From assembly GCF_004122165.1 (NCBI RefSeq), contig NZ_SBKO01000001.1, forward strand, positions 248,001-312,000: a stretch of DNA of 64,000 nt, written 5' to 3'. This document shows positions 9,075 through 18,642 of this stretch, piece by piece. This DNA comes from Flavobacterium amnicola (GTDB lineage: Bacteria; Bacteroidota; Bacteroidia; Flavobacteriales; Flavobacteriaceae). The notes beneath the pieces are model-generated. The model was not told where the DNA came from. It was given only the letters and a program-made list of their open reading frames with translations, and made no database searches. Position 1 is the first letter of the stretch, and every line of letters starts with the position of its first letter. The position numbers were made by a program, and so were the translations under genes.

Positions 9075-11162
9075 ATGGCAGTTTTATCAAAAATTAGACA
9101 ACGTTCATTACTAGTTGCTGTAGTAGTAGGTTTAGCATTATTAGCATTTATCATTGGTGCTTTAATCGAAAATGGTGGTTTTAAAACTACTTCTAAAAAT
9201 GCAGGAACAATTAACGGAGTAGATATTGCTTTTGAAGACTTTAGAACAAAAGTAGATGCAATGCAAAAAAGCCAACAAGGCATTACTGCTATGCAAGCTA
9301 CTAATGGAGTTTGGGAACAAGAAGTAAAAAGAGTTTTACTAGAAGACCAATTGGAAAAAGTAGGTTTACGTTTAGCCGATGATCAGTTAATCAATGTAAT
9401 CAAAGAACAAGCTGATTTTCAAAGCCCACAATTTTTAAATGAGGCAGGTAAATTTGACAAAGGTAAGTTCAATGAGTTCTTGGCTTCAATGAAAAAACAA
9501 CCAGAAAGCTGGAAGCAATGGTTGAATTACGAAAAATCCATTACGCAATTTGCAAAAGAGCAAATGTACAATACCATGATTAAATCAGGGTATTATACCA
9601 CTCAAGCAGAAGGTAAATTCAACTACGGATTAGAAAACAACAAAGTTACTTTTGACGTTGTATCTGTTCCATATTCTACTATCGATGATAAAAAAGTTGA
9701 ATTATCGGATGATGAAGTTATCGCTTACATGAAAAAGAACGAGAAAAAATTTAAAGCTGAAGCTTCTCGCGAAATTGAATATGTAATGATTGAGGACAAA
9801 GCATCTGCAGCAGATCAAAAAGTAGTACAAGACAAAGTAAATTCTTTAATGAATGCTTCTGTTGTATATAATGCTGCAACTGGTAAAAACGATACGGTTG
9901 CTGGTTTCAGAAACACAACCAATGTTATTGAGTTTGTAAACACAAATTCTGATATTAAATACGATTCTACTTATATCGCTAAAAAAGATTTACCAGTAGA
10001 TCACGCTGAAGCGTTATTCAACACACCTCAAGGAGGAACTTACGGTCCATATATGTTTGGAGATTACTACTGTATTTCTAAATCGTTAGGAAAAAAATCA
10101 GGAATCAATGCAAAAGCGAGTCACATTTTAATTGGATATAAAGGAGCTGCTGGACCAAAATCTAACAGAACCAAAGAAGAAGCACAAGCTAAAGCCAACG
10201 AATTATTGGCGCAAGCACAAGCTAACCCAGGATCATTCGCGATGTTAGCTATGACCAATTCTGATGATTCATCAAAACAACAAGGTGGTGATTTAGGATA
10301 TTTCTCTAAAGGACAAATGACTAAAAACTTTGAAAACTTTGTTTTTGGAAATCCAACAGGTAAAATTGGTTTAGTAGAAACTGAATTCGGTTTCCACATT
10401 ATAAATGTTACTGACAAACAAGACGGAATTCGTTTGGCAACCATTGCTCAAAAAATCATTCCTTCGGAAGCAACAAGTGATGCTGCCTTTACAAAAGCTT
10501 CTAAATTTGAAGTATTAGCAAAAGAAAAAGGATTTGAAGCGGCTGCTAAAGCTGAAAAATTAACTATTGCTCCGGTATCAAAAGTAATGGCACTTGACGA
10601 AAACATTCAAGGTGTTGGTCCACAAAGAGAGATCGTTCGTTGGGCATTCACAGCAGATAAAGATGACGTTAAACGTTTTCAAACGCCAAATGGACATGTA
10701 ATTGCAAGAATTAAAGCAGTTAATGAAGCAGGATTAATGCCAATTGAAGAAGCTAAAAATGCTTTTGGTTACAAATTAAGAAATGAGAAAAAAGCAAAAT
10801 TAATCGAAGCTAAAATGACTGGCGCTACTTTAGAAGCGGTTTCTAAAGCAACTGGTTCTCCAGTAAAAGAAGCTAAAGATGTTACTGCTGCAGGTTCATT
10901 CATCGAATCGATTGGTCCAGAACCGAAAGTTGTAGGTGCTGCTTTTTCTTTAAAATCAGGTGTTGTTTCACAAACTATCGAAGGAAATTCTGGTGTATTC
11001 AAAATCAAAGTAAAATCGTTAACTAAAGCTCCAGCAGCTACAGATGTTAAAGATATTATTACAAGAATAAACGGGCAGTCAAAAGGTTCTTCAGCAGGAA
11101 GATTATTCTACTTGCTAAAACGTGATGCTGATATCGAAGACAATAGAGCTGATTTTAACTAA
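9075..11162 (+). CDS. PpiD/SurA-like periplasmic peptidyl-prolyl isomerase chaperone
   Basis: Membrane-anchored folding helper for newly exported proteins. The 695-residue protein has an N-terminal cytoplasmic stub, one membrane helix (about 13-33), a SurA/PpiD N-terminal chaperone segment (about 40-190), a parvulin (rotamase) domain starting NAKASHILIGYKG (about 345-460, with GGDLGYFSKGQM and EFGFHIINV), and a second degenerate parvulin-like region towards the C-terminus. Length and layout match PpiD (about 620-710). It lies 96 bp after the lptC operon, with its own possible promoter (TATTTTCG near 9038). A terminator follows directly. Confidence 0.9.
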   Translation: MAVLSKIRQRSLLVAVVVGLALLAFIIGALIENGGFKTTSKNAGTINGVDIAFEDFRTKVDAMQKSQQGITAMQATNGVWEQEVKRVLLEDQLEKVGLRLADDQLINVIKEQADFQSPQFLNEAGKFDKGKFNEFLASMKKQPESWKQWLNYEKSITQFAKEQMYNTMIKSGYYTTQAEGKFNYGLENNKVTFDVVSVPYSTIDDKKVELSDDEVIAYMKKNEKKFKAEASREIEYVMIEDKASAADQKVVQDKVNSLMNASVVYNAATGKNDTVAGFRNTTNVIEFVNTNSDIKYDSTYIAKKDLPVDHAEALFNTPQGGTYGPYMFGDYYCISKSLGKKSGINAKASHILIGYKGAAGPKSNRTKEEAQAKANELLAQAQANPGSFAMLAMTNSDDSSKQQGGDLGYFSKGQMTKNFENFVFGNPTGKIGLVETEFGFHIINVTDKQDGIRLATIAQKIIPSEATSDAAFTKASKFEVLAKEKGFEAAAKAEKLTIAPVSKVMALDENIQGVGPQREIVRWAFTADKDDVKRFQTPNGHVIARIKAVNEAGLMPIEEAKNAFGYKLRNEKKAKLIEAKMTGATLEAVSKATGSPVKEAKDVTAAGSFIESIGPEPKVVGAAFSLKSGVVSQTIEGNSGVFKIKVKSLTKAPAATDVKDIITRINGQSKGSSAGRLFYLLKRDADIEDNRADFN

Positions 11163-11183
11163 TCAAGCATTCAAGATAAACAT

Positions 11184-11213
11184 AAAAAATCCCGATTACT
11201 CGGGATTTTTTTA
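11184..11213 (+). terminator. Bidirectional terminator between ppiD-like gene and flavoprotein gene
   Basis: Hairpin AATCCCGA / TCGGGATT with loop TTAC, flanked by AAAAAA on the left and TTTTTTT on the right. It serves both convergent genes. Confidence 0.8.
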
Positions 11214-11236
11214 TTTCTATATTACTCCATCAATTT

Positions 11237-12463
11237 CTATGATTCATTGGCTATGGCATTCGCTAAAATAAACCCGCCTGTCCAAGCATTCTGAAAATTA
11301 AAACCTCCTGTAATAGCATCAATATTTAAAATTTCACCCGCAAAATAAAGATTTTTTAGCAGTTTACTTTCCATCGTTTTAAAGTTTATTTCTTTTAAAT
11401 CGATTCCACCAGCCGTTACGAATTCTTCTTTAAACGTACTTTTCCCATTCACTTGAAACTGTCCGTTGGTCAATTGATTGGTTAAATCATTGAGTTGTTT
11501 TTTGGAAACATCAGCCCATTTTTCGGTTGTAATACCTGCCGCTGTAAGTAAACTTTCCCACAATCGCTTTGGAAATTCAAACGGACAAAATTTAGACACT
11601 AATTTCTTCGCATTTTCTCCTTTGATTGCTTTTAAAGCATCGGAAACACTTTCGAAATCCATATCATTCAACCAATTGACTTGTAAGGTAAACTGATAAT
11701 TTTTAGCTGCCAAATCACGAGCGCCCCAAGCCGAAAGTCGTAATATTCCTGGACCACTCATTCCCCAATGCGTGATTAGTAATGGTCCGGATGCATTTAG
11801 CTTACTGTCTTTAACTTTTACCGCAGCCACTGCCGAAACACCCATTAAATCTTTTATCCGAGTATCTTTAATATTAAAAGTAAACAAAGACGGAACCGGC
11901 GGGATGATAGAATGACCTAAATTTTCAAGCATTTCCCAGATTTTTGGATTGCTACCAGTAGTCATTATTAGTTTTCCACACTTAAATGATTCATGATTGG
12001 TGTCCAATTTCCAGTAGGTTGCTTCCGAAGTTTCCGAAGCATAAATCGATTGTACACTTTGCCCTGTAAGCACGTCAATTTTTAAATTCTTAGTAGCGGT
12101 TAAAAAGCATTCAATAATCGTTTGTGAAGAATCTGAAATAGGAAACATACGCCCATCGTCTTCAATTTTAAGTTCCACTCCATGATTGGAAAACCACTCG
12201 ATGGTATCACCACTACAAAACTGATGAAAAGGACCTTTAAGTTCTTTTTCACCGCGCGGATAAAATTTAACCAAATCATTCGGAATGAAACAAGCGTGCG
12301 TTACATTACAGCGTCCTCCGCCCGAAACACGAACTTTAGACAACACTTCTTTGCCCCGTTCCAATATGGCAATTTTAAGCTTCGGATTGTTTTCAGCGAT
12401 ATTGATAGCGGTAAAAAAACCTGCCGCACCACCACCCACAATAATTATATCGTAATGTATCAT
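11237..12463 (-). CDS. NAD(P)/FAD-dependent oxidoreductase, HI0933/BaiN family
   Basis: A 408-residue flavoprotein. The N-terminus has the dinucleotide-binding fold IIIVGGGAAGFFTAI, the ILERGKEVLSKVRVSGGGRCN segment characteristic of the HI0933 family, and a C-terminal FAD-contacting run (YFAGEILNIDAITGGFNFQ, then WTGGFILANAI). Members are often called aminoacetone oxidase-like or BaiN; the substrate of most is unknown. Its start codon overlaps the stop of the upstream glycerophosphodiesterase gene by one base, so the two are probably co-translated. No metabolic link between them is obvious. Confidence 0.9.
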   Translation of the reverse strand: MIHYDIIIVGGGAAGFFTAINIAENNPKLKIAILERGKEVLSKVRVSGGGRCNVTHACFIPNDLVKFYPRGEKELKGPFHQFCSGDTIEWFSNHGVELKIEDDGRMFPISDSSQTIIECFLTATKNLKIDVLTGQSVQSIYASETSEATYWKLDTNHESFKCGKLIMTTGSNPKIWEMLENLGHSIIPPVPSLFTFNIKDTRIKDLMGVSAVAAVKVKDSKLNASGPLLITHWGMSGPGILRLSAWGARDLAAKNYQFTLQVNWLNDMDFESVSDALKAIKGENAKKLVSKFCPFEFPKRLWESLLTAAGITTEKWADVSKKQLNDLTNQLTNGQFQVNGKSTFKEEFVTAGGIDLKEINFKTMESKLLKNLYFAGEILNIDAITGGFNFQNAWTGGFILANAIANES

Positions 12464-13131
12464 TATAATCGATCAGGAAAATCAGAAATTATGGCATCAA
12501 CACCAAAATTCTTGACAAAGGTAATGTCTTCGGGAGAATTAACCGTCCAAGTATGAATTTTAAATTCGTTTTCTTTTGCTTTTTGAATGAATTCCTGCGT
12601 CAACAATTTAAAATACGGATGAATAGAGTAGGCCTTGATTTTTGTAGCAAATTCAAAAGCAGCTTCGATATTATTTTCTGTTAAAACACCCAATTGAATA
12701 GCTTCATTTAAGGCTTTAATCTCTTTTAAAACCTCCCAATTAAAAGCAGAAACGACAATATTTTGATAATTAATCTCTTTTAAACGAACAAACTTTTCAA
12801 TTTCAGCCACAATGGTTTTAGTAGCTTTTGGTTCTTTAATTTCGATGTTTAAAAACGCATTTTCGGGAAGTAGGTGAAACGCTTCGACCAATGTAGGGAT
12901 CCCAATTTTCTGGCATTCGGCAACGGTAAAATCCTTTACAAAACCTGCGGCATTTTTTATGGTCCTATCTACGGTTTCGTCGTGAATGACAACCGCTTCT
13001 TCATCGGCAGAAAGATGCACATCAAGTTCGATTCCATGAGCGCCCAATTCGAACGCTTTTAGAAATGATTCGATGGTGTTTTCAGGCACGTGCCCTTTTG
13101 CTCCGCGATGACCAATTTTTAGCATATTCAA
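12463..13131 (-). CDS. Glycerophosphodiester phosphodiesterase
   Basis: Hydrolyses glycerophosphodiesters to glycerol 3-phosphate and an alcohol. The 222-residue protein has the family motifs: GHRGAKGHVPENTIESF with catalytic HR (residues 8-9), GIELDVHLSADEE with the metal-binding ELD, and the VIHDETVDRT catalytic His. The C-terminus has the usual VWTVNS-like HTWTVNSPED and DAIISDFP. There is no signal peptide, so it is cytoplasmic (UgpQ-like). The start is MNMLKIGHRG; the second Met is equally possible. It overlaps the flavoprotein gene by 1 bp. Confidence 0.92.
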   Translation of the reverse strand: MNMLKIGHRGAKGHVPENTIESFLKAFELGAHGIELDVHLSADEEAVVIHDETVDRTIKNAAGFVKDFTVAECQKIGIPTLVEAFHLLPENAFLNIEIKEPKATKTIVAEIEKFVRLKEINYQNIVVSAFNWEVLKEIKALNEAIQLGVLTENNIEAAFEFATKIKAYSIHPYFKLLTQEFIQKAKENEFKIHTWTVNSPEDITFVKNFGVDAIISDFPDRL

Positions 13132-13167
13132 AAATAAAAAAAGACTGCCATAAAATGACAGTCTTCG
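13130..13167 (-). terminator. Terminator of the Lys/Ala-rich protein gene
   Basis: Stem AAGACTG (13141-13147) / CAGTCTT (13161-13167) with an A-run at 13131-13142 that becomes the U-run on the minus strand. The downstream part overlaps the region just before the glycerophosphodiesterase start. Confidence 0.65.
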
Positions 13168-13185
13168 GTGTAATATATTATATAA

Positions 13186-13818
13186 CTACTCTACTTGATC
13201 TTCATCAATATAGGTTTTGTTACCATTTTTATTGATGTAATATTTTCCACCTCTTGGGCCTGTATATACTTTTCTGCCTTTGTATTCTCCCGTAACTTTA
13301 TCTTTAGTGTTCGGATTGGCTTTCTCCGTAGATACACGCTCTTTTTTAGCTACAGTTTTAGTGGCTTTTTCTTTCGTTTCTTTTTTAGCTACAACTACTT
13401 TTTCATCGGCAGTTTTCTTTGCTTTTGTAGTTTTCGATTTGGCTTTATCCGCTTCATCTTTTACTTTAGCATCTACTTTATTGGCTGCTGCTTTTGTTTT
13501 CCCAGCGGCAGCTTTCGCTTTACCCGTTTCGGAAGCATTGGTTGCCTTTATTGCTTTTTCTTTTTTAGCTGTCGCTTTCTCTTTAGTAGCTGTTGCTTTT
13601 TCTTTAGTAGCTGCTGCCTTTTCTTTAGCCGCCGCCGCTTTCTCTTTTTTCGCTGCTGCTTTTTCTTTTTTCTCTTTGGCTGCTTTCTCTTTAGCCTTTT
13701 TTTCTGCCGCAGTTAATTTGGCTTTTTCTGTTTTAGGTTTGGTTTTCGTTTCTGTTTCTTGAGCAAAGAATGTGTTTGAGAAAACAAATACAAAACACAA
13801 TAATAGTAACTTTTTCAT
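13186..13818 (-). CDS. Exported Lys/Ala/Glu-rich protein with C-terminal PBCV-type basic adaptor motif
   Basis: A 210-residue protein with a signal peptide (ends NTFFAQ), then about 145 residues of low-complexity KEKAAA/KEKATA repeats likely to form a long charged helix or disordered rod, and a compact C-terminal motif of about 30 residues (GRKVYTGPRGGKYYI, then GNKTYI). The last part resembles the PBCV-specific basic adaptor domain first described in chlorovirus proteins and scattered through bacteria; this is recognition from memory. Function is unknown. Strong base-composition bias explains the long spurious ORFs on the opposite strand. It is transcribed alone with its own terminator. Confidence 0.7.
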   Translation of the reverse strand: MKKLLLLCFVFVFSNTFFAQETETKTKPKTEKAKLTAAEKKAKEKAAKEKKEKAAAKKEKAAAAKEKAAATKEKATATKEKATAKKEKAIKATNASETGKAKAAAGKTKAAANKVDAKVKDEADKAKSKTTKAKKTADEKVVVAKKETKEKATKTVAKKERVSTEKANPNTKDKVTGEYKGRKVYTGPRGGKYYINKNGNKTYIDEDQVE

Positions 13819-13878
13819 TTTTTTCTGTTTAGTTATTTTGTTAAATTTAGTAATTTTTTTACAAAAAGCATACCAGAA

Positions 13879-16800
13879 TTAAAAATAGGCTCTTAATTGA
13901 ATGTTTCCAGTGTGAACAGTATCAGCCGTTTCACTTTTTCTTCCTTGATAATTGATGTTTATATCTAAATATTGTGTCAAGTTTTTTTGAACCAACAAAC
14001 GCCAGGTCGTGTTCTTGCCTGCTTGCAATCCTTCCAACATTTGAAATCCAACTGGAGAAAACGGATTACCGCTAAATTGGTTATTGATTAACGAAAATTC
14101 TCCGTTGATGGTTATTTTTTTTTCGGAAGCAAAATTAAATGTCGTCCCCAATTGATTGTGTTTCAATGATTCTAAATCCCCTAATTTGTTATCTTTATTT
14201 TGAAGGATGTAGAAAACATCCCAACTGGCATTCTTAGAAAACAAATAACCCACTTTTGATTCCAATTTATTCCCACTAATCTCAAAGTTTCTGGAAGCAT
14301 AGTTTAATGAACTGTTTTCGGAAGCTAGCCAATTTTCCGTAAGTGTAAACAACCAACTTTTTTGTAACAAATGCACGTACTGCAATTGATGCGAATTGTT
14401 TTTACTTTGCAATTCGTCCGATACTTGTAAGTTTTTCAAGTTATTCGACACAAAAGTGTAAGTTACCGAATGCTGTTGCTTGCCGCGATTAAAAAACAAA
14501 CTATTTCGAATACTGGATGACAATCCCAACAAATTTTGCTCTTTGGAAGCAAACGGATTCAAGTCAAAATTATCCCCATCGCGTTTGATTTTTCGCTCAA
14601 TCAAATACGAACTTTGGTTGTAGAAATAAGATAAAAATTTTCTAAAACCAGTGCTATTCATCCAACTTGAAGGATTTAAAGTAACCGATTGTGAAAATTT
14701 ATTTTGATGTGTTTTGATAAAAATTTGATTCGGCAAAAAGATTTTAACATACTTGGCTTGATCTGGAAAAGGCGCAATTTCAAACTCTTGCAATTCTTGA
14801 ATTCCGTTGTTATTATAATCATTCCAAGCAAAAATTCCTTTTCCTGGTTCTACTTCCAAAAAACTGAATTCTTGCTGGGCAATGGTTCCTGAATTGTTTT
14901 CATACATGGTGGTCCATTGAATTTTTTGACTAAAAAAGTTATCATTATACAACACGCGTGAATTTAACGAAGGCTCGTTTCCCCGAATATCGGTGAACTT
15001 TAAATTTCTATAATTGACAAATACCGACAAGTCTCTGGTCTCATTTTGAATCAATTTCGATTTTACATAATAGGACTGCGAAGTGTTTACGCGTTCCAAT
15101 TTACCCAATTGCAAACTATCGTTAACGCGATGCAAATAACCCAATTCTACAAAAACTTTGGTCGAGTCCCCTCTACCAACAAAAGCCCCATATTCAGTGA
15201 ATTTCTGACTTAATATAGACAGTTGATTCGTTGCTTTAGTGGTTTCTTGATTGTTTTCCAATCGGAAGCTACCTCCTACCCAATTTTTCTTAAAATGATA
15301 TCTAGTTTGCGCTGTGTTTCGTAAAAACTTGGAAGTGGCTAGATTACTATCTGTATTCAAATAACTTCCATCATTAGAAAACAACCAATTATTGTACTTA
15401 TAATATCCCAAAACAATATTTCTATTCCCTGAAAAGCTCTCAGAAAATTTTAAATTCTCGTACTGATACTTCCAATTCGATTTGCTAGGCAATTCAAATT
15501 GTAAACCTGAGATGATCAAACTCTGATTTCCAATTGGGGCATTCAAATTCCAATCTCTATCAAATTCGATAGTAAATAAACGTTCAATTCCTTTGAAGTT
15601 TTTCTGAATTAATTGAAAGTTTCCAAACGCATTGACGTTCCATTTTTTAGAAAACAAACGCTGATTGAAATTTAATTTTCCCGCCAATCCTTGATTGTCC
15701 TTATCATTGATTCCTGAAAATAAATTTTTATCGTTATTACTAACTCCTAATTCAAAATCGACTGCTGTTTTTTCACTTGGCTTATATTTTCCCATTAACG
15801 AAGCCACTTGGAGTTTTGTGGGCGCCACTAATTTTATAATCGGTTCGTAATTTCCTTGTGGAATCCCTGCAATTGGAGCGATGTATTCAAAAATCCTTCC
15901 ATTGGTAATAGACGTTTTTAACTTGTAATTCCCTTGATTATTCCCTACGAAACTGAATTTTACATTATACAAAACATCGGTTTCAACGGTCGAATATTCA
16001 AAAACCTCATCTGGTCCAATTGTAGTTTTCTTGTATAAGATTTTATTTTCAGAATAAGTATCAAGTACTGCTGATTGCGCGTTCATTAACTTGACATCGT
16101 CTCCTGCATTGGCTAAAATTTGAGCTTGTTCAGGTGATAAATTTTGTTGCACTGGTTGATTTTTGACATCATTTTCCGAATAAATCGCACCTCCCAAGCT
16201 CCATTTTTCATTTTCATGATTGGCCCCTGCATAGGTTACAAAACGCGTATAATTTCGTTCGGAATACTGATATTCAATGGAAATTCGCATTTCGGAAGTA
16301 ATGGGATACAACGAAGTAAAAGTGACTTCACCCGCATTATAATCGATCACATATTGGTTGTTTTCGCCTCGTGTGAGCAATACACCATTAACATACACTC
16401 TTTCTGAACCAGAAATCACTAAAATGTACAATTCACCGTTAGGTCCTTTCAGCTTATAAGGTCCTTGATTGCCTTCTTGTCCCGTAAAAGTACTCTTAGC
16501 GTACTGCCCGCGAACTAAAGCCCCTGAAGCAAAGACTTCGGTCTTGTTTTCGGGTGTTCCAAAGGTAAACTGTGTGGCTAATCCTTGTACTTTTTTATTA
16601 AAATTCAGAAATCGAGATTTCCGGTTTTCCAGAAATAAATCGCCGGCGCGAATACTCCATTTATCGGAGAACAATTCGATGAAAATTTGGTCAAACTCAT
16701 CTAACTTTTGCGAGTAGCCGCCTTCTTGCAACGGAATATTACTGTCCTGCAAAGATGCACGCAAACTCACTTTATCCGACAATTTCCCTGTAATTTGTAA

Positions 16801-17280
16801 ATCCAAATTGGAATTTACCGAAGTATTTTGATTATTTCCGACAGTAATTCCACGAGTAATACTACCCGAAGTGTTTAAGCCATCAAAAGGTTTGTATTTC
16901 GTAAATGTCTCTTGCGAGGTTTTGTACAAACTCCCATAAGGTTTGTTTTCGACTACACGACTCTTGTCATAAATCGTATATTCTTTGGTCAAAAAATCAG
17001 GAAATTTAAGATAACGAACCGTTACTGTATCTTGACTTCTAAATCCATTTTTAAAAACTAAAATACTTTTAGTATAATCAATTTTATACAAACTGGTATC
17101 AATCGGTTCCTGATTCGCATTGAGTACTTTAAAAAAACTAGTATTAATACTCACGCTGTCAATGGAAATAGAATCACGGTCGACCACAATTTTTTTGATA
17201 TGGTAAGGCGAAGTAATTTCTTGAGCATACATCCCAGAAAGTCCAAACATAACCAACAAAAAAAATAGTCTTTGAATCAT
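13879..17280 (-). CDS. Very large exported protein, probable outer-membrane beta-barrel, function unknown
   Basis: An 1,133-residue protein with a signal peptide (MIQRLFFLLVMFGLSGMYAQ). Residues about 20-130 look like a small beta domain. SGSITRGITVGNNQN (about 138) is followed by long stretches of alternating aromatic/polar strands as in large outer-membrane barrels, ending in RAYF (terminal Phe, as in beta-barrels). A calcium-loop-like motif DYNNNGIQELQEFE occurs near residues 826-839. Proteins of this design occur in Bacteroidota as conserved outer-membrane proteins of unknown role; I do not recognise a characterised homologue. It lies 45 bp downstream of the aspartate kinase gene on the same strand, with no functional link visible. 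Confidence 0.7.
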   Translation of the reverse strand: MIQRLFFLLVMFGLSGMYAQEITSPYHIKKIVVDRDSISIDSVSINTSFFKVLNANQEPIDTSLYKIDYTKSILVFKNGFRSQDTVTVRYLKFPDFLTKEYTIYDKSRVVENKPYGSLYKTSQETFTKYKPFDGLNTSGSITRGITVGNNQNTSVNSNLDLQITGKLSDKVSLRASLQDSNIPLQEGGYSQKLDEFDQIFIELFSDKWSIRAGDLFLENRKSRFLNFNKKVQGLATQFTFGTPENKTEVFASGALVRGQYAKSTFTGQEGNQGPYKLKGPNGELYILVISGSERVYVNGVLLTRGENNQYVIDYNAGEVTFTSLYPITSEMRISIEYQYSERNYTRFVTYAGANHENEKWSLGGAIYSENDVKNQPVQQNLSPEQAQILANAGDDVKLMNAQSAVLDTYSENKILYKKTTIGPDEVFEYSTVETDVLYNVKFSFVGNNQGNYKLKTSITNGRIFEYIAPIAGIPQGNYEPIIKLVAPTKLQVASLMGKYKPSEKTAVDFELGVSNNDKNLFSGINDKDNQGLAGKLNFNQRLFSKKWNVNAFGNFQLIQKNFKGIERLFTIEFDRDWNLNAPIGNQSLIISGLQFELPSKSNWKYQYENLKFSESFSGNRNIVLGYYKYNNWLFSNDGSYLNTDSNLATSKFLRNTAQTRYHFKKNWVGGSFRLENNQETTKATNQLSILSQKFTEYGAFVGRGDSTKVFVELGYLHRVNDSLQLGKLERVNTSQSYYVKSKLIQNETRDLSVFVNYRNLKFTDIRGNEPSLNSRVLYNDNFFSQKIQWTTMYENNSGTIAQQEFSFLEVEPGKGIFAWNDYNNNGIQELQEFEIAPFPDQAKYVKIFLPNQIFIKTHQNKFSQSVTLNPSSWMNSTGFRKFLSYFYNQSSYLIERKIKRDGDNFDLNPFASKEQNLLGLSSSIRNSLFFNRGKQQHSVTYTFVSNNLKNLQVSDELQSKNNSHQLQYVHLLQKSWLFTLTENWLASENSSLNYASRNFEISGNKLESKVGYLFSKNASWDVFYILQNKDNKLGDLESLKHNQLGTTFNFASEKKITINGEFSLINNQFSGNPFSPVGFQMLEGLQAGKNTTWRLLVQKNLTQYLDININYQGRKSETADTVHTGNIQLRAYF

Positions 17281-17325
17281 ACCAATATAACGGCTACATT
17301 ACAAATGTAGTGTATAATTTAAAAA

Positions 17326-18579
17326 CTACTCTTTGGTAACGACTTGTAAGGTTTCTCTACTCATTTGACGGAGTAAAACGGTTTTATTTTTTTCGACCAT
17401 TTTCATGGCTTTTTCGTCAAAATGTCGCACGGTGTAAAGCGATACATTTTCGTTATACGATACTTTGAATTTTTTAGACAATATTTTGACCAATTCTTGG
17501 AAATTGTTGAATTTGTCTTCTACACAAACCGAAAAACTAATCGCTGAATTTTGAATTAAACTCACCTTAATTTTAAACTGATGCAACAAAGCAAAAATCT
17601 CACTGATGTTTTCTTCCATGATAAAAGAAAAATCAATTGAAGACAGCGACAATAACAATTGGTTTTTCTTAACAATAAAGCAAGGTAGTTTTGGTTCTAA
17701 ATCTTCTCCCTTAGCAACACTTGTTCCTGCTAAAAGCGGATTGATAAACGATTTTACATACAATGGAATTTCCTTTTTCTGTAAGGGTTGAAGCGTTTTT
17801 GGGTGAATGACACTCGCGCCATAGAAGGCTAACTCAATCGCTTCACGATACGAAATTTGATTTAATAAAGTCGCATTTTCAAAATAACGCGGATCTGCAT
17901 TCATGACTCCAGGAACATCTTTCCAAATGGTAACACTTTCAGCATTTAAGCAATAGGCAAAAATAGCTGCTGTATAATCGGAACCCTCACGACCTAAAGT
18001 AGTGGTAAATCCATTTTCATCGGAACCCACGAAACCTTGTGTGACAAACAATTGTTTTTTCTTACCAATTTTAGCAATCGCTTTTTGTGTGATTTCCCAA
18101 TTAACATTGGCATCACGGTACGTATTATCTGTTTTGATATAATTGCGAACATCAATCCATTGCGATTGAATGCCTCGGTAATTCATGTAATGCGATAAAA
18201 TAGTCGTCGAGAAAATCTCTCCATAACTTACAATTTGATCGTATACGAAGTTATAATTGGGTGATTTATTACTTCTAATAAAATATTCGAAATCGGCAAA
18301 ATGTTCGTTTACATCATAAAAAACATCATGGTTTTCGTCTTCGAATAAATCCAATAAAATTTGGTTGTGGTATTTTTTTACTTCTTGAATGGAAGCATTT
18401 AAATCGGGAGATTTTTCAAAGTAATTTTTGATTACCACTTCGAGCGCATTGGTTGTTTTTCCCATTGCCGAAACAATTAACAACACTTCTTCATATCCCA
18501 CTTTTTGTAAAACGTCAAAAACATTTTTTACTCCATCGGCGTCTTTTACAGATGCACCACCAAATTTAAAAATTCTCAT
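17326..18579 (-). CDS. Aspartate kinase (monofunctional)
   Basis: Phosphorylates aspartate at the head of lysine, threonine and methionine synthesis. The 417-residue protein opens with the kinase P-loop-like motif MRIFKFGGASVKDADG, has TTLGREGSDYTAAIFAYCL (about 200-218), the KDVPGVMNADPR motif, and the YREAIELAFYGASVIHP motif. The C-terminal ~120 residues hold ACT-like regulatory repeats (around LLSLSSIDFSF and ISFSVCVED), so feedback control by an amino acid is likely. It is shorter than the E. coli LysC. No other pathway genes are adjacent. Confidence 0.93.
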   Translation of the reverse strand: MRIFKFGGASVKDADGVKNVFDVLQKVGYEEVLLIVSAMGKTTNALEVVIKNYFEKSPDLNASIQEVKKYHNQILLDLFEDENHDVFYDVNEHFADFEYFIRSNKSPNYNFVYDQIVSYGEIFSTTILSHYMNYRGIQSQWIDVRNYIKTDNTYRDANVNWEITQKAIAKIGKKKQLFVTQGFVGSDENGFTTTLGREGSDYTAAIFAYCLNAESVTIWKDVPGVMNADPRYFENATLLNQISYREAIELAFYGASVIHPKTLQPLQKKEIPLYVKSFINPLLAGTSVAKGEDLEPKLPCFIVKKNQLLLSLSSIDFSFIMEENISEIFALLHQFKIKVSLIQNSAISFSVCVEDKFNNFQELVKILSKKFKVSYNENVSLYTVRHFDEKAMKMVEKNKTVLLRQMSRETLQVVTKE

Positions 18580-18587
18580 TTTCTGAT

Positions 18588-18625
18588 ATTAGATTTCAGA
18601 ATTTAGACTTCAGATATAGCAATCG
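18588..18625. repeat. Short intergenic inverted repeat upstream of aspartate kinase
   Basis: TCTGATATTAGATTTCAGA followed by ATTTAGACTTCAGATA shows imperfect repeated TCAGA/TCTGA units in the gap between the aspartate kinase and acetyltransferase genes. It resembles dispersed intergenic elements of flavobacteria. Confidence 0.35.
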
Positions 18626-18642
18626 GAAGCTAAAACTGTCAT

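Noticed and set aside
12182..12556. A 124-codon plus-strand ORF across the flavoprotein/glycerophosphodiesterase junction
   Set aside because: It overlaps two well-supported minus-strand genes and has no recognisable motif; an antisense shadow.
13195..13762. Two long plus-strand ORFs (173 and 160 codons) opposite the Lys/Ala-rich gene
   Set aside because: They are the antisense of a low-complexity repeat; their Phe/Ser- and Ala/Phe-rich translations mirror the minus-strand codons, and only the minus-strand frame has a signal peptide and terminator.
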